5,383 bases of DNA. Source: an uncultured Selenomonadales bacterium (GTDB taxonomy: Bacteria; Bacillota; Negativicutes; Selenomonadales; Selenomonadaceae). The position numbers and the translations under genes were made by a program. The notes under the pieces were generated by a model. The model was given only the letters and a program-made list of their open reading frames with translations, had not been told where the DNA came from and made no database searches. The stretch lies in contig CAMZDU010000105.1 in the NCBI GenBank assembly GCA_947305445.1, forward strand, positions 1 through 5,383, given 5' to 3'. Positions 1 to 5,383 of this stretch are shown piece after piece (within the stretch, counting starts at the first letter, position 1; every line of letters begins with the position of its first letter).

Positions 1-1326
1 ATAGACTTAAAGGATCAGTACAATCGCGCCACAACTCAAGCCGAGAAGATACGCATTCGCAAGCAACTTGACATTGCCGACCGCGACTTTCTTGCCAATC
101 AGAAGCTTGAAGAGGGCAACAAATTCTTTTACGAAAAAGATTATGACAACGCAATCAAACTTTACGACGAAGCTTTAAAACTTAATCCGCGCTACGCCGA
201 CGCTTATTACAATCGCGGCACCGCCTACTCCAAAGCTTTGAATCAGCATGAACGCGCCATTGCCGACTTCGACAAAGCAATCGAATTAAATCCAAATTAT
301 GCAGAGGTGTACAACAATCGCGGCATCGCTCACACGCAACTTAAACAATACGAGCAGGCCGTTGCCGACTTCGACAAAGCTATTGAATTAAATCCGAATT
401 TAGCATTAGCGTACAACAATCGCGGCATAATTTATTACGACCATCGACAATACGAGCAGGCACTGCAAGAATACGACAAAGCTTCCGCCATTAATCCCGA
501 CGGCGTCGAGGCGTATATCAACCGCGGCATAATTTATCACGACCTCGGAGATTTTAATCGGGCACTTCAAGAATACGAGGCGGCCGAAAAAATTAATCCG
601 TACTTTGAGCTTACCTATGTCAATCGCGGAATTGTTTATGATGACCTCGGCCAATATGACGCGGCGATTGCCGACTTCAACAAGGCGATTGAAATCAACC
701 CGAAGCTTTATCAGGCCTATAGCGGGCGCGGCAATGTCTACTCCAATTTAAAAGATTACAACCGCGCCATTCAAGACCACAGCAAAGCAATTCAACTCAA
801 TCCGAATTTTGCAGATGCGTACAACAATCGTGGCGTCGTTTATCATGAACTTAAGCAACACGAGCGGGCGATTGCTGACTATGACAAAGCGTTGCAACTC
901 AATCCCAATAACGCCGACGCCTACAACAATCGCGGCGTCGTTCGCAAGGAGCTTGAGCAAGTCGAGCCAGCTCTTGCCGACTTCACGCGGGCGATTGAAG
1001 CCAATCCGAATTTTGCAATAGCCTATAACAATCGCGGCGACATTTACTGCCAGCAGAAAAATTATGATGCGGCAATCGCCGACTACACGCGGGCAATCGA
1101 ACTGAATTTTGTTTACGCGTCAGTATATTTAAATCGCGGGCGGGCTTATGCGTTGTCGAAAAAAATTGAACCGGCACTGGCCGACGCAATCAAGGCAATC
1201 GAACTCAATCCGAATTATGCCGAGGCGTATGTTTTGCGGGCTTACTGTTATCAACGGCTCGGCGACGCAGAAAAAGCGCGAGTCGACTTCGACAAGGCCA
1301 AGCAACTCGGCTACAGTAGCCAATAA
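1..1326 (+). CDS. TPR-repeat protein, 5'-truncated by the window edge
   Basis: The frame is open from base 1 (ATA codon) to TAA at 1324-1326, giving 441 visible residues; the true start is upstream. A TTG at 238 could be taken as a start, but it falls inside a TPR unit whose helix A begins well before it, so it is an internal Leu codon. Residues 1-31 are charged and probably helical. From residue 32 there are 12 TPR units with the usual Y4/G8/A20/F-or-Y24/A27/P32 positions, recurring NNRG turns and LNPN junctions. Such solenoids bind partner proteins; no catalytic domain is visible. No signal peptide can be assessed because the N-terminus is missing. The gene ends 28 bp before the Hsp70-like ATPase gene on the same strand, which suggests an operon and a scaffold or co-chaperone role (inference). 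TPR identity is near certain; the biological role is unknown. Confidence 0.96.
   Translation: MDLKDQYNRATTQAEKIRIRKQLDIADRDFLANQKLEEGNKFFYEKDYDNAIKLYDEALKLNPRYADAYYNRGTAYSKALNQHERAIADFDKAIELNPNYAEVYNNRGIAHTQLKQYEQAVADFDKAIELNPNLALAYNNRGIIYYDHRQYEQALQEYDKASAINPDGVEAYINRGIIYHDLGDFNRALQEYEAAEKINPYFELTYVNRGIVYDDLGQYDAAIADFNKAIEINPKLYQAYSGRGNVYSNLKDYNRAIQDHSKAIQLNPNFADAYNNRGVVYHELKQHERAIADYDKALQLNPNNADAYNNRGVVRKELEQVEPALADFTRAIEANPNFAIAYNNRGDIYCQQKNYDAAIADYTRAIELNFVYASVYLNRGRAYALSKKIEPALADAIKAIELNPNYAEAYVLRAYCYQRLGDAEKARVDFDKAKQLGYSSQ
94..1320 (+). repeat. Array of 12 TPR-encoding units, about 102 bp period
   Basis: In the partial protein the units begin at residues 32, 66, 101, 135, 169, 203, 237, 271, 305, 339, 373 and 407. 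All are 34 residues except the second, which has 35 because of one extra codon near 232-240. The DNA is also similar between units: the stretch at 262-293 recurs at 364-395 with only two differences, and a tacaacaatcgcggc-like string recurs at 309, 411, 819, 921 and 1023. Unit 11 is preceded by LNF instead of LNP, and the last unit has Ala in place of Gly at position 8 (residue 414), as expected for a capping repeat. Confidence 0.93.
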
Positions 1327-1340
1327 AAATTTTGAATTGC

Positions 1341-1347
1341 AAAGGAG
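1341..1347 (+). promoter_or_regulatory. Shine-Dalgarno of the Hsp70-like gene
   Basis: AAAGGAG lies seven bases before the ATG at 1355, in the 28-bp gap after the TPR stop codon. It decides the start: the same frame is open back to an ATG at 1148, but that would overlap the TPR coding region by 179 bp with no comparable site. No promoter is evident in the gap, which fits read-through from the upstream gene. Confidence 0.9.
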
Positions 1348-1354
1348 TGTTTCT

Positions 1355-4300
1355 ATGGCGAATTCTTATTTCCCGATGCTGCCCAAGGTCAATGGCGACG
1401 TCTCCAAAATTCTCAGCGACCAAGCCGGCATTTGGAAGGAGACCGACATAAATTTTTTGCAGGGGCTGGCCAACAGTCTCGACTGCGGCGAATCGCTCAA
1501 GGAAATGGGCACGGTTGATTCAATCCCCGACATGTGGGCGCGGCCGTTGCTGTTTAAAATGGCACTGTTCGACACAGAGGCAACGCGACAATTCGTCACC
1601 GGCCTGCACGAAAAAGTTTTGGGCGAGTGGCGGGCACTGTTGGCGATGCTCGCGCTGAAAGATTTTAAGCGGCTCGACCTAAAAGCGGAGCAGATCAATT
1701 TGCTCGACGACCGCTCGGACTTGGCAGAAATTTTACGTTCGCTCGCCCCGCACGAATCACTTAACGGAAATGACGACGCGTGGCTGACCGACCTTTACGT
1801 CATCACCTTCAACGGTCTGCCGATAGCAATGACTTCGCCGACGACGCTTATAACTTGCGCGGCGGATTATGAACGAGTCTTCGCGGGAAAACTCCTCACG
1901 CCGTGGAGTGCAAATCAACGCACGCTGACCGACCCGATAAAATTTTTGTCGGCGGCGGAATTGGCCGCGCTTAAAGTTTGGTTGGCGAACTTGTACGAAA
2001 AAATTCAGCGTCTTGAAAAAATCGGCGGCACCGCAAAAGAAATTTCTAATGCGCTGTTGAAATGTATCGGCGATTACGAGCGCGACGTTGCCTCCGCGAC
2101 GACCGCCGGCGGCAGTTTCGAGTTCGTGCCGTCGAATTTAAATTTGCACGTCGGAATTGCTCGACTGCTCGACGACACGATTAAAAGCCGCGAAGCTCGT
2201 TTCGAGGACTCGGCCGTCCGTCTGCTCGTCAAGAAAAAAAATCTTCTGCTCGTGTCGCCCGACCTGGTCAGAGATTTTGCGCGCTTTGAAGGCGTCGACG
2301 CCGCACGGCTCGTCGTGTGGCAGGGAATCGGCGCGAACGAGATAACCGACGACAAACTTGACGACAGAAAAAAAATCGGCCGCACGAATTTGAACGGCGC
2401 GGAATTTCGTCGTCCCGAAGATTTTTTCCATGAGCGCATGGCCGTCACGGAACCGGCTGACGCCTTCCCGAATTCTCCGCAACTGCGCGGCACGGAAAAT
2501 TTGTCGGAAAAAGATTTGACGCCGATACTGCCGCTCAAGCGCGAGTTGCTGGAGCTGTTTTCGACGGAAGAAATTTTTTCGCGGCTGTCAATTTCGGACG
2601 ACGCGGAAAATTTTTATCTGCACTTCAATTTCCCGTTGAGCGGCGTAAAAAATTCCGGCAAAGATTTTCGTTGGACGAAGACGTATCCGAAGCGCGATTT
2701 GATTTACATCGACCGCGAAGTTCCCGTCGTGGAGCTGTGGCCGAACGTGCGCCGCGCCGGTTGGAAAAATTATTTTCTCTACTACGAAAATTATCGTGCG
2801 CAATCCGACGACAACGCGCTTGCCACAGATATTTATTTTGTCGAGCCGTTCGGACAAAGTTCGCGGAAAAATTTTTTGTCTAACAGATTTACCGTCAAGC
2901 TCGACGATTTTCCCGACGTGCTCGTCTGCACTTACAATCCGCCGCCGCACCTGGGCAAGTCTCCGTTTGAAGTCGGCGTCATCCTTCTCGACAGGCCGAA
3001 AATTATCGAACGCAACGTTGACTTGAATTGGAAAATTGGCGTGGACTTCGGCACAAGCTCCACGATGGTTTTCGTCGCGGAGAATGACCGCGAGCCGCGT
3101 CCGCTGAATTTCGAGCCGCGGCTGTTTCAAGTGACTGCTTCGGGCGGCGCACGCGCTCAAACGTATCGCCACTTCATTCCGTCGCAAATTCCGCCGCGGG
3201 CTGATGGCTCGTTCCTTAGCATATTCCACCTGTTGCACACGGGCGAGCTGTCGCAGGTGCGGCCGCTGATTGACGGGCACGTCTTCCTGTTAAGCTCGGA
3301 AAATTCGCGGGTCTTCGAGCAGTTTGCCGCGCAGATTGACGCAAATTTGAAGTGGGCAGATGATGATCGTCAGCGGCGAAAGACGGCGGCTTATATCGAG
3401 CAAATTTGTCTGCAGGCGGCGGCGGAAGCGGCGGCTAACGGCGCAAACGACGTTCAATGGAATTTCTCCTACCCGACGTCGTTTTCGCAGGCGCAGAAAA
3501 TTTCGTTCAAAGAAATTTGTCGCGAGGCCGTCAACGCCGCGCCGAACTTCTGGCCCGAAAGCAAGTCTGCCGCCTATCACTTCAACAAACTCAACGGCAA
3601 GGCCGGCAACTTCGCGCAAGGAGCCGTCTGCGTCGACATTGGCGCGGGCACGACCGACATCAGCGTCATAAGCGGCGAGCCTCCGCGAATCGTTTACCAT
3701 ACGTCAATTCGTTACGCCGCCCGTCAAATGTTCAAGCCCATTTACGACAATTACGAACTCTTCGCCGGCGAAAAAATTTCCGGCGACAAACTCCGCGACG
3801 AGACGCAACGACAGGCGGTTATCGATGCCGACATGCGCGAGCACAGCGAAAATTATCTTGCCGATTTGAAGTTCAAGACCGGCGGCGAGCAAGTCAAAAA
3901 TGTTCTGCAGACCGCGCAATTTGCAACGGCAGGGCTTTTCCATTATCTTGGCGAGATTGTCAAAGTTTTGCACGAGTACGGACTGTATCGCGGCGAAAAA
4001 ATTCCGCACGTGTTCGTCGGCGGCAACGGCGCAAGAATTTTCCGTTGGCTGACGGGCGGCTCCGAACTCGACGGCAACACTTACTTAAAACTTCTGGAAA
4101 AAATTTTCGTCACGGCAAGCGGCTTGAAAGGTTACAGGAAGTTCAATCTGCATTTAAGCCCGCAACCGAAAATCGAAGTCGCGGCGGGCATGATTGTCGA
4201 GCCGCCCGCCAATGACGACGAATTTTTTGACGAGGAACGAATCAACCGCGAGATGTTCGGCGACGCGGACGAAATTATTTACTCGGCGATTTTGGCCGGC

Positions 4301-5068
4301 GCGGACTTCGTGCAGGGCGGCGAGCAGTCGTCCGGCGCGTTTATCAGTGCTCACGATTTGAACGCGGGCATCACCGTCACGAGTCTTCGCGAGTTTAAAA
4401 CTTTCGTCGAACGCTTCAATAAGACAAAAAAGTTTTGGGCGGAGGGAATTGCCTTCGACGACGACTCCGGCGAAGAACTTATCCGCGACACAAATAATTT
4501 CTTCGTCGATAAGCGCGGCCGCGACATCAAAACTTTGTCGGTCGAGCCGGTTTTTATTGCCGAGCTGAAACTTTTCCTGCCGCAGTTAACGTCGAACGGT
4601 GCGGTTAAAAAATTTTCTGCCGACGAAAAAATTTCTGCCGACGATACAAATTCTGTCGGCGAAAATTTTGTCAACGACTTCAACGCACTGGAAAAACTCA
4701 GCGGATTCAGCGCACGTCAGGCGCGTGAAAGATTTCTTCGCCGCCACAAAGTTCGCGCCTTTACCTGCGCCAATGTCGACGAACGCATGAACCGCCCGAA
4801 GCTTGCTCCGAAATTTGTCGAGGCGACGAGCATTGCCGGCGGCGATTTTTGGGCGTGCGCGGTTGACGGCAACACCTTCGCGGTCGTGCCCAATCTTAAA
4901 ACATACACGGAGAATCATCACGCGGAGCGGGCGTTCGGTTTGGTTTTCGAGTCGAATTTTGACGGCGGCACTTATTCGCGGTTGCGCATGGAGCGTGCGG
5001 CAATTTTCGAGCTTGCCGGCGACAAATGGAAACTTAAACAGCGCGGCAAAATTTTTCTGAGCAATTAA
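1355..5068 (+). CDS. Large protein with an Hsp70/actin-like (ASKHA) ATPase core
   Basis: The protein has 1237 residues, about twice DnaK. Residues 559-949 carry the Hsp70/actin ATPase signature: phosphate-1 IGVDFGTSST (D564, G566, T567), connect-1 WNFSYPTSFSQAQ (702-714) then ESKSAAY with E735 at the place of DnaK E171, phosphate-2 VDIGAGTTD (D761, T766, D768), adenosine motif VGGNGAR (888-894), then PKIEVAAG (938-945). Phosphate-1 to phosphate-2 (197 residues) and phosphate-2 to adenosine (128) resemble DnaK, so ATP binding and probably hydrolysis look intact. Residues 1-558 are unrecognised; visible blocks are SIPDMWARPLLF (56-67), ILPLKRELLELF (391-402) and ELWPNVRRAGW (460-470). After the core come an acidic stretch (949-961), a helical charged region, and a likely beta-rich end module (about 1150-1237) with GGDFW, VVPN and W1225. 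There is no canonical Hsp70 substrate domain or EEVD tail. No signal peptide or membrane helix is seen, so it is probably cytoplasmic. It follows the TPR gene by 28 bp. The ATPase fold is well supported; substrate and pathway are unknown. Confidence 0.95.
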   Translation: MANSYFPMLPKVNGDVSKILSDQAGIWKETDINFLQGLANSLDCGESLKEMGTVDSIPDMWARPLLFKMALFDTEATRQFVTGLHEKVLGEWRALLAMLALKDFKRLDLKAEQINLLDDRSDLAEILRSLAPHESLNGNDDAWLTDLYVITFNGLPIAMTSPTTLITCAADYERVFAGKLLTPWSANQRTLTDPIKFLSAAELAALKVWLANLYEKIQRLEKIGGTAKEISNALLKCIGDYERDVASATTAGGSFEFVPSNLNLHVGIARLLDDTIKSREARFEDSAVRLLVKKKNLLLVSPDLVRDFARFEGVDAARLVVWQGIGANEITDDKLDDRKKIGRTNLNGAEFRRPEDFFHERMAVTEPADAFPNSPQLRGTENLSEKDLTPILPLKRELLELFSTEEIFSRLSISDDAENFYLHFNFPLSGVKNSGKDFRWTKTYPKRDLIYIDREVPVVELWPNVRRAGWKNYFLYYENYRAQSDDNALATDIYFVEPFGQSSRKNFLSNRFTVKLDDFPDVLVCTYNPPPHLGKSPFEVGVILLDRPKIIERNVDLNWKIGVDFGTSSTMVFVAENDREPRPLNFEPRLFQVTASGGARAQTYRHFIPSQIPPRADGSFLSIFHLLHTGELSQVRPLIDGHVFLLSSENSRVFEQFAAQIDANLKWADDDRQRRKTAAYIEQICLQAAAEAAANGANDVQWNFSYPTSFSQAQKISFKEICREAVNAAPNFWPESKSAAYHFNKLNGKAGNFAQGAVCVDIGAGTTDISVISGEPPRIVYHTSIRYAARQMFKPIYDNYELFAGEKISGDKLRDETQRQAVIDADMREHSENYLADLKFKTGGEQVKNVLQTAQFATAGLFHYLGEIVKVLHEYGLYRGEKIPHVFVGGNGARIFRWLTGGSELDGNTYLKLLEKIFVTASGLKGYRKFNLHLSPQPKIEVAAGMIVEPPANDDEFFDEERINREMFGDADEIIYSAILAGADFVQGGEQSSGAFISAHDLNAGITVTSLREFKTFVERFNKTKKFWAEGIAFDDDSGEELIRDTNNFFVDKRGRDIKTLSVEPVFIAELKLFLPQLTSNGAVKKFSADEKISADDTNSVGENFVNDFNALEKLSGFSARQARERFLRRHKVRAFTCANVDERMNRPKLAPKFVEATSIAGGDFWACAVDGNTFAVVPNLKTYTENHHAERAFGLVFESNFDGGTYSRLRMERAAIFELAGDKWKLKQRGKIFLSN
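4615..4668 (+). repeat. Three imperfect 18-bp tandem units inside the Hsp70-like gene
   Basis: TTCTGCCGACGA starts at 4615 and 4633, and the variant TTCTGTCGGCGA at 4651, an exact 18-bp step that keeps frame. They encode SADEKI, SADDTN and SVGENF at residues 1088-1105. This looks like a small in-frame duplication within a polar linker between the ATPase part and the C-terminal module. Its length may vary between strains. Confidence 0.6.
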
Positions 5069-5096
5069 CCGCTGACATCGAACAAGCAAACTTTTC

Positions 5097-5136
5097 AAAA
5101 AAAAAATTCCGCCGAGTTGTCGGCGGATTTTTTTTT
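5097..5136. terminator. Bidirectional intrinsic terminator after the Hsp70-like gene
   Basis: A perfect 8-bp GC-rich stem, TCCGCCGA (5108-5115) with TCGGCGGA (5120-5127), closes a GTTG loop. It is flanked by ten A (5097-5106) and nine T (5128-5136). The stem begins 39 bases after the TAA at 5066-5068. Read on plus it is a classic hairpin plus U-tract ending the TPR/Hsp70-like unit; read on minus the A-tract becomes the U-tract, so it can also stop the convergent gene. Confidence 0.93.
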
Positions 5137-5151
5137 CACTCGTTGTGAGTG
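5137..5151. other. Small hairpin next to the terminator T-tract
   Basis: CACTC (5137-5141) and GAGTG (5147-5151) pair around GTTGT. The preceding T run (5132-5136) could extend the pairing with A 5153-5157 across a one-base bulge, so the T-tract has two possible partners: this downstream A run and the A-tract upstream of the terminator. It may only be part of the composite terminator; no separate function is shown. Confidence 0.45.
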
Positions 5152-5163
5152 GAAAAATGATTT

Positions 5164-5217
5164 GCACGAAAAAAAATAACCGCCCGATTTGGCGGACAAT
5201 TTTTTTTCAATTCGTGC
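5164..5217. terminator. Long interrupted palindrome, terminator of the minus-strand gene
   Basis: The core stem is CCGCC (5180-5184) with GGCGG (5191-5195) around a CGATTT loop. It is extended by A8 (5169-5176) opposite T8 (5200-5207) and by outer arms GCACGAA (5164-5170) and TTCGTGC (5211-5217), with unpaired bases between. On minus, the core stem lies 11 bases after the TGA at 5207-5209 and is followed by TTA and eight T, as expected for an intrinsic terminator; on plus it also ends in a T-tract. The outer right arm overlaps the last codons of the minus-strand gene. Confidence 0.85.
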
Positions 5218-5383
5218 TGAATGGTTCGTCGACCGGCACAGGTTCAACGGGTTGCGGTTCTGCCGGTGTAATATTCATTTCGGGTTGTGGTTCTGCGGAC
5301 GGGATAAAAATTTTATTAATCGGCACCTCGTTTAACGGAACGTTGCCGTACTCGTCGCTGAGGTGGCCTCGTGAAAGATCGAT
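5207..5383 (-). CDS. C-terminal end of an unidentified protein with a Pro/Glu-rich tail
   Basis: Reading minus from the window edge, the frame is open for 58 codons and stops at TGA (complement of 5207-5209); the start lies beyond position 5383. The peptide begins IDLSRGHLSDEYGNVPLNEV and ends in a tail rich in Pro and Glu, where AEPQP occurs twice (residues 30-34 and 41-45), followed by VEPVPVDEP. Codon choice resembles the neighbours, and a fitting terminator follows immediately, so the reading is likely real. Such Pro/Glu tails are often flexible, as in envelope-associated or secreted proteins, but this fragment does not allow a family assignment. It converges on the Hsp70-like gene with a 138-bp gap, so it is transcribed separately. 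Confidence 0.75.
   Translation of the reverse strand: MDLSRGHLSDEYGNVPLNEVPINKIFIPSAEPQPEMNITPAEPQPVEPVPVDEPFSTN

Noticed and set aside
406..654. Minus-strand frames within the TPR array giving repeated Val/Ile-rich peptides
   Set aside because: The periodic peptides only mirror the 102-bp TPR period on the opposite strand.
94..1320. CRISPR-like or satellite array, suggested by the regular 102-bp repeats
   Set aside because: The period matches 34 codons, the frame is open throughout, and the translation shows canonical TPR positions; there are no unique spacers.
1148..1354. N-terminal extension of the Hsp70-like gene back to the ATG at 1148
   Set aside because: It would lie in another frame across the last TPR units, its 69 residues are basic and unstructured as expected from a shadow frame, and AAAGGAG at 1341-1347 clearly points to the ATG at 1355.
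2588..3280. 230-codon open frame on the minus strand inside the Hsp70-like gene
   Set aside because: It is wholly antisense to a strongly supported coding region containing the phosphate-1 motif, and its product is Arg/Val-rich without recognisable motifs. It is a by-product of the codon use.
3457..4215. 252-codon open frame on the plus strand overlapping the ATPase core
   Set aside because: It is an out-of-frame shadow, extremely rich in Arg, over the region encoding connect-1, phosphate-2 and adenosine motifs of the real protein.
4586..5167. 193-codon minus-strand frame starting in the terminator region
   Set aside because: It starts between the two terminator hairpins, reads through the first on the antisense strand, and is otherwise antisense to the Hsp70-like gene; no homology is recognisable.
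5069..5206. A small RNA gene or riboswitch in the convergent gap
   Set aside because: The structures are fully explained as two terminators and a small hairpin; there is no promoter-like sequence or larger conserved fold visible.

Overview
The window holds one two-gene unit on the plus strand, the tail of a convergent gene on the minus strand, and a short terminator-rich gap between them. It contains no RNA gene, mobile element or CRISPR array that I can support. Coding is dense, GC content is intermediate, and codons produce many AAATTT-like stretches (gaa aat ttt, aaa att ttt). Together with a strong AAAGGAG ribosome binding site, this suggests a bacterium. My impression is a gut or rumen Negativicutes (Selenomonas-like) genome, but this is a low-confidence guess from composition only; no marker gene is present.

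Layout. Positions 1-1326 (+) are the 3' part of a tetratricopeptide repeat (TPR) gene; its frame is open from the first base, so the true start lies upstream. Twelve consecutive TPR units run to the stop codon. After 28 bp with a good Shine-Dalgarno, positions 1355-5068 (+) encode a 1237-residue protein. Its residues about 559-949 form an Hsp70/actin-type (ASKHA) ATPase, with phosphate-1, connect-1, phosphate-2 and adenosine motifs in the right order and spacing. The ATPase is flanked by about 558 unrecognised N-terminal residues and about 290 C-terminal residues that are not a normal Hsp70 substrate-binding domain. Positions 5069-5206 hold two strong hairpins with A/T tracts that can stop transcription from both sides. 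Positions 5207-5383 (-) are the last 58 codons of a gene entering from the right, ending in a Pro/Glu-rich tail.

How the genes may work together. The TPR gene and the Hsp70-like gene look co-transcribed. TPR proteins are common scaffolds and co-chaperones, so the plain inference is an ATP-driven large Hsp70-like protein with a TPR partner, probably cytoplasmic. I cannot assign a substrate or pathway from this window. The unusual architecture of the ATPase protein is the most interesting item here.
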